Source of the DNA: Pocillopora verrucosa
Taxonomy: Eukaryota > Cnidaria > Anthozoa > Scleractinia > Pocilloporidae
Reading direction: 5' to 3'
DNA length: 64,000 nucleotides
Assembly: GCF_036669915.1 (NCBI RefSeq)
Contig: NC_089320.1
Location: 2,581,129 to 2,645,128, forward strand
The notes below the pieces were generated by a model. The model did no database searches. It saw only the letters and a list, made by a program, of their open reading frames with translations, and had not been told where the DNA came from. This document shows, piece by piece, positions 30,352-43,100 of the stretch. A program made the position numbers and the translations under genes. Positions within the stretch are counted from its first letter, which is position 1, and every line of letters starts with the position of its first letter.

Positions 30352-33300
30352 CTAAAACTTGAGAGTGAATCCAGCAACTGCTGCAGATCCCTTCTGGGAA
30401 GTTGGCATGCGGAATCCCAAGCTGCCACTGCCACTGTCACCCTCATCTGCCTGAATGAACAAATAAACAAAAAGATAAATTTATAATAAATAAAAGATAA
30501 TAATAAAATTATTCATTAAAATACTGAATCAGAACCACAACAAAGATAGATAAAAATACAGCTAATATAATAAGTTACTAAACAAGAAAAAATTATAGAA
30601 AATGATGAGTCAGTCAATTAGTCAATGAATCACACAATCAGGCAGTAGATCAATCGATCAGTCAGCAAATCAGATGATCAGTCCTGAAGTCCATCAGCCA
30701 GTGAAGAGACAGTCCATCAGTCAGTAAGACAAGAGTCAGTAAATCAATACATCAATCAATCATTCAGTCAAAAGGCAGTCACTTAGTCAGTCATTCAGAC
30801 AGTAGTTTAGTCAGTCAGTCAGTCTCAGTCAGACAGTCAATCAAAAAGTCAGTCCATCAGACAGTCATTTAATCAGTGAGTCAGTGAGTCACTGAATCAG
30901 CCAGTTAAACAGATTAAAAGCCACCTAGTCAGTCACTCCATCAGTCAGTTTTTCACTAAATAAATCCGTCAATTACTGTCAGCTTTTTTTCAATAACTCA
31001 ACTTATCCCAGCTATCACTTAGTCAACCAGTCCTTCAAACTGACACATCACAAATCTGTGCCTTGTTTCATAAAAAATGACAAATTCCTTACCAAGAAAC
31101 TGAACCATCTACCACTATTGCAGTAAGAAAGAATCAAACTCTGGTACTCACCAGCTTGGCAAACATAGCCCCTCCCTCGGGGGCTTTGGGACTGTGTTCT
31201 ACATCTTTTCTCTTGGGCCTTTTTGCCATTTCACTCTTAGCTGGCCATGTTGGAAACATGGAGGGGTCCACAGGTTGGGGAGATTCCTAAAGGAAGTGGA
31301 AAGGAAAAAATCTTTGCTGTCAGAAGAAGGCAAGAATCAAAAGCTTTTGGTAAGTTACCAGAGAGAGCATACACAGCCCTGCCACAAAGTAAAAGGACTT
31401 TGTAGACTTTCCGTGATTCTGAGGATATTCATATTTTTGGTTTTGGGGCAGAGTGCTTCTCCCTCGTGAGTCACAACCAAAAAGGAATCATCTTTGTTTT
31501 CTTAGGTCTCAAACAACTGACCTTTTTCCTTTGCTCATATTTTCATAAATATTGTTCTCTTTCCTTGTTTGGTTCAATTACCTATAATTATGGCTAAAGT
31601 AACAGCAGAAACTGATACACTTTATATGCTATCTACTAAAGTGTAATCTATATTATGAAATAAGTATGCACTTACGGAGAAATATGCATGCTTCAAAGCA
31701 TCCTCAGCTGTAATTCTTTTCTTTTTGCCTGGATCATATGTCAAGAACCTTAGAAAGATTAAAAAAAGGTGATGTTTCCTTGAAATACATGTAGCATGAC
31801 ATCAAATTCTCTCAACAAATTAACTAGGAAATGAATAGCAGCCACAAAGGAGAATTTGAAGTGGATGTTAGGAGTTGAAGCTTCACCTGTTTAACAAATC
31901 AAAGCCTTTGTCTGTGAGGTAAGCTCCAAACCTGTTTCTCAAATTGTTGTAAGGATAGTCGGTGAAAGTCATCTAAAAGTAAAAACATTTAAATACATTC
32001 AATAACAGACTAAATAAATGAGTTATAAGAACTTCCTTTTGTCTAAGTTTGGAAAATTCAGAATGAGACTCTTTATAACATCCAAGTAGCTCTAGAAAAA
32101 CTGTACTTGTCCATGAAAAAGACAGACCAAAGAGTAATGAAAACTGATGCTGCTTTTCAGTGGAAAGTAATCACCAAAAATGGTCACTGGAAAACCCAAA
32201 ATTGAAGTGAAGTAGCCAGATGAAAGTTAAAATAAAAACCAAACAAAAAACAAAGTTGCCTGGTAATTGTTTTTGGAGAAAGGAGAAATTTTCATAAAAG
32301 AAAAAAAAAATGGAGCTTAAAATAATGTTATTTTTAAGCATTAAATTTTTTATGTCAGTCTACCTTTGGACCATCAATAAGGGAAGCTTGTCACATGACC
32401 ACAGAGTACTGAGGTTACCAACCAAGTGACATATGCTTCATATGTAGTTACCAATTAAACAAAATTTTTTCTTATTCAAAAGAGTTACAACTTGGAGTTT
32501 TAGGTGATCAAGTAAAAATATAATAACTGTTATTAGTAATAAATGTACCTTCTGTACTGCTGGAAGCTCTGAATACGATGGAGGACCTGGCCAAATTTTG
32601 TCACTTGGTGTGCCAAGCTCCTAAGAAGGAAAAAAAATTATCAAACACTCATGTTTAATCAATCTTGAAAAGAGCAACTAATGATCATAATAATGTTGTC
32701 TTACTTTAAATATTCTGTTGATCTGGTCTATCTCAGATTTGCCAGGAAACAATGGCTTCATGGTCAATAACTCTGCAAATATACAACCAACGGACCAAAG
32801 ATCTATGGGGGTGGAGTACTCCTTAAAAACAAAACCACAAAGAGCAAAATTAATGTTATTTGATATTTCACTCATCAATAAATGAACTACAATAGAACAA
32901 AAAGTAAAATATTTCGAGATACATGTTTGCATCCAAGTTCATTTCACTACTAGGTACATTTGTGTGTCCTGAACCACAAGAGAGAACCCAAAACTTTGTG
33001 CAACATTGGGCAATGCACTATTCTCCTGACCACACCTTGGCTGTGAAATTAGCATTGTGGCTAACTCTGTTGTGGAGGTTGATGTGACATCTGCATGTAC
33101 AAGCATATGTACTCCAACAACAATGAAGAAAAGGGCAAATCTTTATGAAGCAGAGTTATGAAGAAATCTTTATTTTATGCAACTTTTCTTTTTCTCACTT
33201 TAACATCAAACCACAAAAACTACATAATTTTGTAAGTCTTTCAAATGTTGCAGCCCACTGCCAAAGATAAGTCACCAAATAAGCAAACTTCATTGCAAAC

Positions 33301-36300
33301 TTAGTAGCCAAAATCTTTTCGATCGATCGATCGCTGTGAAGTTGAATATCAAGAAGAAAAAAGAGTACCTTGGTGCCTAACAAGAGTTCAGGGGCTCTGT
33401 ACCACAGAGTCACCACGACAGGAGTGTAGTTTTTCAGTGGAGAACCATACTCCCTTGCAAGTCCAAAATCACCAACCTAAAGAGAATTGATTGAGTGGAT
33501 ATGAAGGTGCACTACAATAAATGCTTGGATTTACCAGCTCATCAACAAACTACTGCATCATGCAGTACTTATAAGTATAAGAATGCTATTAATTTCATAT
33601 ACCATTTTAAACATTGTTTTACTGCAGTTTCCCTTACAACTATTTCTTTGGTTTTGCATTCTTTAGTGTTAACAAACCTTTAAGATTCCCTTATTACTGA
33701 GCAGTAAGTTAGAGGCTTTTAGATCCCTGTGCAGTATCCAGTTGTCATGGAGATGAGCCACAGCCCGTAGAAGTTGAATCATAAGAGTTTTGATTTCACC
33801 TAAATATATGAAAAAAGAAAAAGTTTACTCGTCATGTGAAAATTTGTTACTTGTTACATATCTAGCCAGTCTCACAATTAATCTTCAATAGATATTTTTA
33901 AAGTACCAATACATACATTTGTACAGTCATGTACATCAAAGATTAAAAAAAGGGCCTCTAATGTGATGGGTAATAAATTTTAGAGTGCAGAAACAAGGAC
34001 AAGGTTAATTAGATTTAAAGGCAATAGGACTTTAAAATTTTGTCACAAGTTCTGATGAAATGAAAAGTCCAACCTCTGCCACACAAAAATTTTTAAGAAA
34101 TTCATGACAAAAATAACAATAACAATGAAACAGTTCCACCTCAATTATCACAACCTCCATTACCTGCATTTTCTTATTACACAGACTTGTTTCTCTGGTT
34201 CCATTGCATATTAACCTCAATATTCATATTTTTTTAATCCAGACTCTCAATTATCCAGGCTATTAAGCCCAGTCCCAACAAGTCACAATAAGCAAGGTTT
34301 GACTTTAATTTCAGCAATAATAATAAACAAATTTCCATCACAATATTTTTCTTCAACTGCTAAATCGCAGTATGAAATTACTTACAATGTAATTTTATAC
34401 TGTATATTACACATTGTACATTGAATGCAGACTGAAATAAAAGCATTAATTAAAAGTTGATAGACCTATTTTGAAGTCTCATCCAGTGCCTCTTTTCAAC
34501 TCAATGCAAAAAAGTAGCTTACCTATTCTGAACCCCTGTGTCATGTGCTCCATAAGAACTTTTAGATCATGTTCAACATAGTCCATTACAATGTATATCT
34601 TGTCCATATTGCTGCCTACAACAATTTCCTACAGAAAGAGGAAAAAATAAGCATTTAAAGAGAGCAAATAACATAAATTTAACAAGTAATATTTCCTTGG
34701 TTTTTGTAATTATGTTCACTTTTCAACATTTCTGTCTTCTTTCTTTTGCATATCCCATATTTTCATTCGTAATAGCAACATACATTTTTCAACAGAGAAA
34801 TATGGAAGCATATTAACCAGTACACTTACTCTAACTGTGACAATGTTCGGATGCTGTGCTTTCAAAAGAGTGTTGATTTCCCGTAAAGATGTGATTGGAA
34901 ATCCTTCCTTCTCTCTTTCCATCTTCAATTTCTTCAAAGCAACTATATCACCTGTTGACATAAAGAGGAGGGGGTTTAATAAATGAAACAGGTGATAGCA
35001 GAAAGATATTCATTCACTAGAGGGTATTTACTAATTTTGATATAACACTCTTGGGGTAAGAGACATGGTGGCTTTGTGGTCAGTGGGCTTGATTGGAAAG
35101 GTCTAGATTTGAGATGTGGGCTTGTCATTGTGTTGTGTTCTAGTGCAAAACACTTTCACCTCAGAGTTCCTCTCTCCACCCAGGAGTATACATGTAAATG
35201 GGCACAGGTGAATTGTCAGGAAAGCCTGAAGAAATGTTTAGGGGGTAACCTTTTGATGGATTGGCATCCCATTCAGGGAACTGGGATCAGCTCTGGCTGG
35301 ATGGGCCACTTGGCTAAAATACAGACTTTTTAAAAAAATTTTTTTGTTTTGTTTTGTTTTTTTGAATTTTTAATGCTTGGGGTACGAGATTGGCCTATCA
35401 TTAGCATGTTGGAAGGTAAACTGAGAGGTTTGGAAGTTCAAGATGGGGGCATGTCATTGTGTTGTGTTCTAGAGTTCCTCTCTCCAGACAAGAGTAGAAA
35501 TGGGTACAACTAAGTTGGAGAAACCTGACAGAATTCTGGACTAGCATTCCCTATAGGGAAAGAAGTTAATTAGCTGAATTACACATACATTTGACTGGTT
35601 CTTACTTATGATCAACTGGAAGAGAAATGTCTAAATGACATCACCATTAACCCTTTGCACCCTCACATCAGTACCAATATTCTCCACACTGTTCTCTATA
35701 TATTTGCTAAGGTGCTGATAAGGAGAATTTGTTTAAAAATAAAGAGATTCTTTTGTTAGTGACCATTTTCTTTATTCTCATGACCTTAATGTGTGACTCA
35801 GGGGTGATATTGTAAGGAGAAATTAGATGCTAGTCACACTTAGGGGTTAAAGGGTTAACAACAGCTTGCTTTTTTATCATACAAGTATAAACAAATAAAT
35901 TCCATGTTGCTGTGGGTCTGTAATACACAGTAGATCACAAGAAGATGCCAAACAGTCACAAGAATATCAGTGACATACTCAGCTGCGTCTCATGCCCTGC
36001 TTGCTGTATTTTGTTCCTACCATATTTTTATTTCATCTGTGATCTACATGTATTACTGAACAGATGCACGCCAACATACAATCTATTTGTTAAGTAACAA
36101 TCTTGTGAATTATGCATGGAAGGAATGGTGTCTAAGAGGGATAACTTGTTTAATAAATCACATTTTTAATGGTCCACAACACAACAAGAATCAAACCTGT
36201 TCTTTTGTCTTTAGCTCTGTATACAACCCCATATGTTCCCTCTTCAATTCTATTCAACCACTGAAACTCTTCCACATTCCTACAGCCACGAACAGCTGGA

Positions 36301-39133
36301 TAGTATGGAGGGAGTTTGGCTTTTTCCTCTTCCTCGTCATCTTCTTGTTCACCATCAGAAAGCTTCATTTCAACATCTGAGGGAACTCCTTGTTTTTCAT
36401 CTTCAACACTGCTACCCTCACTTTCTATGTCAACAACTTCGTTAGTGAACTGTCTCCTTTCACGATCTGTCAGGATTAGTGACTTTCCTTCCTCTTTCTT
36501 TGGTTCATTTTGGGGAACATCTTCTTCAACATCTTTACTTTCCTTGTTACTCTTCTCTGAAGCAGAACTACTCCTTTTGCTGCCACTGTAGTTTTTCCTA
36601 TCTTTGCCTTTTGTTTCACGGTTCGAAGAGTCCTCAGTAGAAGACCTGACACGCTTCTCTGAGTCCTTGCGTGATCTGTCTTTTTTTCTCCTCTCCACAT
36701 CCATCTTAGACTGTTTTCCTCTTGCATCTGGTCTCTCTGATTTCAGCTTAGTGCTATCCTTTGGGTATGATCTGTGCTTATCATGATCAGATCTTCCCTT
36801 CTCGTAAGATCTTCCTTTACTTTTGCTTTGTGAGTGTCGACTTTCTGTATCACCTTGATACTTTCCTTGGCCTTTTCCCTTCTCCCTGACCCTTTCTTTA
36901 TCACCTCTCATATCAGAGGAGCCTTGTCCCTTTCCTCTGTGTTCTCTTTCTTCATAATGATGTCTCTCTGTTTTCAGTTTATGTCTATGTCTCTCATCAC
37001 CTGGTCTTTGACGTTTAAGCTGTTGCAATTCCTTATGAAGATCTTCTGTTTCAAACTCCTCTGTCTTCATGGTTTCAGTCTTTTCCACAACTTCTTTGTT
37101 TACTTCTTCTTGTTCACTTTCTTCTGAACTGTCACTCTCACTTTCGTCTTCTTCACTTTCCTCTTCCTCACTTTCCTCCTCGCTGCTGTCCTCTTCTTCG
37201 CTAGAACTTTCATCACCCTCATCATCATCATTTTTCTTCAAAACCATCTCTTTTGGTGCACTTTTCTTTAACTCAGGTTCCCTCAGCTGCTTTACTTTGC
37301 TTTCCTTTTGCTCACTCTTGGAAACTGCTTCCTCTATCTTCTCATCTCCATCATCGTCATCATCATCACTGCTACTCTCTTCACTATCACTTCCAGATTC
37401 AGAGACACTGCTTTCTTTCTTCCCCTCTGCCATTTCCTTCCTCCCTTGCTGAACTCTCTTGGTGGCAGTTGCTGTCTCAGTGTCTTCTTCACTTTCTTCT
37501 TCATCAGAATCCTCTTCTTCACTTGATTCATCTGTCTTCTTTTCTTGTGTTACATCTGCATGGATAAATTCAAATAACAATAATTATAAACAAGAGTGCT
37601 GTGAAGCCAAACAGACCCAAAAGAGTTACCGTTTAAAAACCCGATGATGTATTAAAGCAAAGTATATCGATCGACATGACCTCAAACTCATTTATTGATA
37701 CCATTTTAATTATCATGAACCTATTACTGCTGAGAACTGATTGTTAACTCTCCCTTCCTCCTGCTACACATTACCTTGTAAATTAGTAACAAGAATTTGG
37801 TGTTAGATCAAGATATCAAATCCACCTGATAAGTTTGATTATTCTCATTATCTGTTTGCTATAAAGTGTATGGATATTATAGGGAGAATTTGCATGTTCA
37901 TCACTTCTGGGAGTTTAAGGGTCAAAGGGTTTGAGAGCCCACTGCTGTATTCTTACCTTTACCTCTTTGTTCTGCAGCATCATGTTTCTCTTCAACCTCA
38001 GGATTACTAATAGATGAGTACCTTCTTGATCTGCTCTCACTCCTTCTACTTTCAGAATCAGATGGGTCGCTCACAATTTCACCTTCTTCTTCTTCTGTTT
38101 TCCTCCTCCTGTTCACCTGGACCCCACTGGTTCCACCATCATGATATGAGGGTTGCTTCAACTTTTTCGGAGTTCTACTTGGTGATGATGCTGAAATTGT
38201 AACAATGATGATTGAAATACATATTACAGGGCTCATACAGAGCAGGAATTTCCTCTCACTTTCCAGGCGGAGTTTACAGGTACATGTGTGTGTATAATCA
38301 CATAGCTGGGGAAGAATAGCAGTTTTCAAGCAGCAAGTAGGCTGCAATCTTTTGGGTCCCCATGGAGAGAAGACATAAATTTGGCTAGTAAATGTACAAC
38401 CAAAGTTTTCAAACTGGCTACCTGAGAAGAGCAGCATATCAAAAGCAAGTCGAAGTTTTTACGCCTGTATTGATTGATGTTCATGATATAACTGGAGGTA
38501 AAACGTTTGCAAAAAATTAAATTAATGATCCGTCTTGAAAACTTCCTACTTTCGTCTAGCTTGTCCAAGAAACAAGCCTTGTGAGGTCCTGTGAGCCTGC
38601 AGAAAAGAGCGACAGCTAATACTAGACTTTTACTTCGAGGGAGCTTTCGGTAACTTTACCTCTCTAAATGGCGACACTGGAAAAATTGGGTTAGAGCCCG
38701 GTCAAAAGGTTGCCCAAAACTGAACATTATCTGATTGCGCTAGTTAAGTGTGTTGGCCACGATAGAAGACAAGTGATCATTTGTACCTGATCTACCTACC
38801 TGAAGACAAACTAGTTTGCTCAGGACTAAGCTGGTAAATGACTTCGCTTTCTGTTCCCTGAACCGCCGGAGAACTTTGTTTCGAGGAAGGCTTCCGATCT
38901 CGTCTGGCTGAATCTACTGGGCTAGCAGTTCCCGAATTGTCAGTTGGTGATCCATTGCGTTCCTCTCCGGAGGCATCATCAATTTCAAGGCGTCTTCGTT
39001 TTTCTAGTCGAATTTCATCCAGAGTTTTTATCCGAAAACGTTCTTCCGCCTTGTCCAGGCTGTCATCTTTTTCATCGTTGATTTCTGACTCAGCGGGTCT
39101 TTTGAGGCTTTGCTTAGAAGGATTTGAAGACAT
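30352..39133 (-). CDS. CDK11: Cyclin-dependent kinase 11 (PITSLRE kinase)
   Basis: Thirteen exons: 39133-38800, 38190-37957, 37555-36197, 34951-34830, 34628-34523, 33799-33678, 33476-33369, 32821-32705, 32620-32549, 31972-31887, 31748-31676, 31286-31152, 30450-30352; 988 residues, all phases match. The kinase acts with cyclin L in transcription and pre-mRNA splicing in the nucleus (family knowledge). The N-terminal 600 residues are charged and disordered: an [14 protein letters not shown] segment shared with vertebrate CDK11, then long Glu/Ser/Asp and Lys/Arg/Asp/Ser tracts. Kinase domain about 620-930: [10 protein letters not shown]649 in VALK, PITSLRE at 661-667, HRDLK (D744), DFG (762-764), RAPELLLG. 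C-terminal tail keeps [13 protein letters not shown] and ends GFTLKF. It is longer than the human protein because of the N-terminal tracts. No defect seen. Confidence 0.96.
30605..30975. repeat. Degenerate CAGT/CAAT tetranucleotide repeat
   Basis: Repeated CAGT, CAAT and CATT units (for example GTCAGTCAGTCAGTCTCAGTC) in the last intron of CDK11. A second such array is at about 61735-61950. Confidence 0.75.
35055..35580. repeat. Two diverged copies of a dispersed repeat, family D
   Basis: Two direct copies (about 35055-35335 and 35370-35580) share TGTCATTGTGTTGTGTTCTA and AGAGTTCCTCTCTCCA. The first also has TGGATTGGCATCCCATTCAG, which reappears inverted near 43200. In the intron between CDK11 exons 3 and 4. 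Confidence 0.6.
35647..35857. repeat. TTAA-flanked MITE, family B (subfamily 2)
   Basis: TTAA at 35647-35650 and 35854-35857 flanks CCCTTTGCACCCTCACATCA at the left and TAGGGGTTAAAGGG at the right. Good intact copy of subfamily 2, in the same CDK11 intron. Confidence 0.75.
37743..37930. repeat. TTAA-type MITE, family B, diverged
   Basis: Left end TTAACTCTCCCTTCCTCCTG, right end CACTTCTGGGAGTTTAAGGG, with a GGAGAATTTGCATGTTCATC segment. In the intron between CDK11 exons 2 and 3. Confidence 0.55.
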
Positions 39134-40122
39134 ATTGCGCTGAAATGATCAGGTGAAGTATCACTGATCTGAATGTTAACAATTCATTCGAGAACTACAG
39201 GCCGCACGACCGCCATCACTAAGCTCTTTACTCGTTCTCATTCTTCTTTGCAGTGTGCGAGGATGCTAAGCTTCTGGCATGAATTGAAGGTACGTAACGC
39301 GTGCAAAAACAGGCAATTATGGTACTGGAAATTTCTCAACAGTACAATTAAAGAGGACTCAATTGATTAAACTCGGGGCTGTCTAAATTAAGGAACCGTA
39401 AAAAGTAGAGTGCTTTCTAACACGGGTATTTCAAAACTGTTAAAAAAGGTAAAATAACCCTAAGCAAAATTAAAATTGGAGTATTAATTACAGGGCTGTA
39501 AGCCAATTTAAAATAGGACATTAATATTCACAATAGGACCAATGAAATAATCTGATCCACCACCCTTTAACATCCTTATATCAGTATGCATATTCTCCAT
39601 ACTGTTCTCTACCGATTTCCTTGGGTACTGACAGAGAGAATTTAATTTTCAAACAATCAGAAGCTTCTTTAGTTGAGATGATCATTTCCCTTATCCTCTT
39701 GACCTTAATGTGGTATTGAGGGGTGATACTCTGGGAAGAAATTAGATGCCAGCAACCCTTAGGGTTTAAAGGGCTTAAATGAGATAATGCCTCAATAGAT
39801 ATTTTTCAGGTGCTTGTTCCTTTCATGCCATAATTTGTTCCAGTTGCGCATACAGAAACAAATCCACACAAAATATAAGATGACTTTTATTCTAGTTTTA
39901 TTCACTTCTCCTTCCTACAGGAAGTAACTTTTAATTAGTTAGCATATTCACTTTACTTTTTTGTTCAATATTATAAATACAGAAAATTTTCAGGAAATAC
40001 TTCCTGAAATTGTTTATAATTTACTCTAAAAAGCTTATTTTACTTGCCAAAAAAAATCAAGGCATTTTTCTGACAACAAAATAAACTTTGGTGGGCTTAT
40101 CAAGAAATACTTTTTTGGAAAA
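39134..40122. other. Intergenic region upstream of CDK11
   Basis: CDK11 5' UTR and promoter on one side, 3' UTR of the JmjC gene on the other. AATAAA on the minus strand at about 39902-39897 is a likely polyadenylation signal for the JmjC gene, about 220 nt past its stop. A family B element lies at 39562-39777. No gene. Confidence 0.6.
39562..39777. repeat. TTAA-type MITE, family B (subfamily 2)
   Basis: Begins CCCTTTAACATCCTTATATC with CAGTATGCATATTCTCCATA and ends CTTAGGGTTTAAAGGGC then TTAA. In the intergenic region upstream of CDK11. Confidence 0.7.
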
Positions 40123-43100
40123 TCACAGCTCAGAGTGTGTTGATTCTCTGTGTATGGAATCCAAGCTATCTGATGGTAGCTGTGTTTGTTTCATGATCTC
40201 TTTATCTTCAGCCAATTCTTTTTCATAGAAAATTCCTGAAAGAAAGAAAAATTCTGACATCATTAAATGACACTTCACCCTGGAAAAGCATTTCAGAGAG
40301 TGGATCTCTCCAAAAAATGAGAGATGAAGTTGTGTTTTTCATGATTTTTTTTTTCTGACTCAAAGAAATAAAGGAAAGGTTTTTATTGTCTGATTTTTTT
40401 TATAGTTGCCTTGAAAGCCCCCTTATTACTGATTTTTGTAAGGGCACTCCAACTAGGTTCAAACAAATTTTCAAGTCTTCATGGTCATATGATGAAATGA
40501 TTATTGACTGAAGTTGATTGGGCCTGACAGTGACATTTTAGCTTTTTGTTGAAAAAGCGTGAACTTCACTGCAGCCCTCTCACTAAGTCAATGAGTACAT
40601 ATTTGGGAGTGCTTATTGATTGTCAATCAGAAAAAAGGAAAATAACCTAAAGAGCCAATGACAACTCAAAGTAAAAACAAGCTTACAACTTAAGCATGAG
40701 AAAACGGGCCAAGTTGTCATTGGTTTTAGTTTTGCATGCGATAGGTTGAGCAAATTGAGTAACTTTTCTGGACCAATCACAGTGCAGAGTGAGGCAAAAC
40801 CAATGCCATATCACAGGTTACTTTTGACACTCAAAAGAAAGTCACTCTAAAGTTTTGTGTGCTTTTCAAACCTGATTTATCATCATCTTTCTTTTTCAAA
40901 TAAAACTTCAAGACATGGTCAAGACGCTCCCTCAGTTCTTCTTCTGACACAAAATCTGCATTTTTTGGCTGAAGCATGTTGTAAAGTTCCTTCGCTACTT
41001 TGGCAGAGCCACCAAAATCCTGGAGGATAAAAAATAGCCATGAATTGTGACTCACATGAACACAGAACATAATTGGTGGCTGGTATGTCAGCTGATGATG
41101 TCTGCAGCTGACAAATTGTCTGAAAAATGAATATCAAAATTGGCTGAAAAGCTTTGAGGTAAATGTGAAATTTAGAGGAACAAGATATCTGGACAAATTA
41201 CATTAAGTAATGTGAAGCAACCCAGTAAAAAATTGCTATATCTGTAAGTGCTTTAGTTCTTGGATCCTTTGTCAGTAACAATTTTTCTGCAGGTGTTATT
41301 TCAATTACCTCATAACGTGCTATCAAGTTTTCCTTTGTCAGTTTTCCATGTCCATCTTGCAAAGCTTGGTTAAAAACAGACCTGAAAAGAGGAAAAAAAT
41401 AAAACGCTTGTGAGAATTCTGGATTTAGGGGATGGAAGAAAACAGGAGACCAAGAAAAAATTTCAGAGGAAGGACTGGAACCAACAAGAGACATTATCTC
41501 ACAAATGACATCAGCCTGGAAACTAACCAAGGGCACCACGGTGAGGGGCAAGTAAGAGGGTGGGAGGGGAGGGGGGGGCAGGTTATTATTGCCCCACCAC
41601 TGACATAAAATTAGTCTCTTCTTCACCAAATTCTAAAAACTACTGTCAAAAAAGAAAAAAAATATTGTGGCATTAAAGTAGCAAGAATCGTTCCATGTCT
41701 CTTACTTGACTTCCTTCAGATCAAAAACAGCAAATTCATATTCCTCAGTGTTTGCAGGGTCTGGATCAATCTCATTTGCCACTTGTTTCACTTGTTCTAT
41801 TGTAAGGGCCTCAATGTCTTGTTTGGTGACATAACCTTTGTTTTCAGCATCCATTATTTTAAGAACCTTCAAAGGTAAAATAAACAAAGTATTTTTCATT
41901 TGACACGTCAAACCTGGTCTAAGACTTCTTCAAGGTTTTACTTCAATCACTTCTCTTTGTGATTGGTCTAAAAAGCTTAATGCCACTTTCTCAAACAATA
42001 GAGACATTTTCAATTGAGTATCACAACTCTTTTCCTCTGGGTGGTTGTTACAATCACTTTCACTTTGAAATGAAAAGAGTTCCTTCATAAAAGTTTACTT
42101 TGATTGGCATTAAAACATAAAAAAATTGGGGAAACTTGGAGGCCATAAGACAAGTATATCAATGATCTACAATAACACACAATTTTAAAGTGCACACAAT
42201 CTCTCTTTTCTTTAGAATTATAATTTTGTGTCTTTTAATTGTAGTTGTACCATTTACTGTTAACTTGTTTTCACTCATTCACCTCCTTAATTACTTAAAT
42301 TATATAAAATTTTTGAACTTTTTACTTCAATCACTTCACTGTGATTGGTTTAAAAAGCTTACACCACTTTCTCAACCAATAGAGACATTTTCAATTGAGT
42401 ATTGCAACTCCTTTCCTCAGGTTGGTTGTTGTGATCACTTTGGTTTTCAATTGAAAAGAAATCTTAAACAAAAGTTTTCTTTGTTTGGTATTAAAACTTA
42501 ATACGGTGTAGGAAACTGGGTAACTTGGAGGCCACGAGACAAGAACATCAATGATCCACAGTAACTGTACACAATTGTAAAGTGCACAGAATCTCTCTTC
42601 TCTTACATTAGAATTTATGCCTTTTAATTGTACATAATTATACTTTTAATGTTAACTTGTTTTCACTCATTCCCCTCCCTACTCAAATAAATAAATAAAA
42701 TTTCAACTTTTTGCCAGTTGCCTGCTGTTGTTGGCCTATGTCATCATAAATTACTAACTTACTTTTTCAGCTATGTTTCTTCTAACATCTTCATGTTCTT
42801 CCATAACTTCACCCTGCAAGAACAGCAAAAGTAAGTCATAGCACTGGCAGACCACACTATGTGTCTGTGTCTATCGTTGACAAGAGACAAACAAAATCTA
42901 TGAGGGTTATGAATACAGCTCTGAAAATTGCATATCTAAATTATATCTATGTCTGAATATCTCACTAAAATTAAATGAAATGATAATTGATGCATTTGTG
43001 GTATTTTTTTGCCTTCATGGGCCATTTTAAGTGTCTTACAACAAAATTACTCTTAGCCAGAGGCCGTAAAGAGAAGAAAGGGAGTGTCCCTTACTTCTCT

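Noticed and set aside
37069..37567. Plus-strand frames rich in Ser, Leu and Phe
   Set aside because: Antisense to the acidic CDK11 exon; Glu/Ser/Asp codons read backwards give Ser/Leu/Phe without stops.
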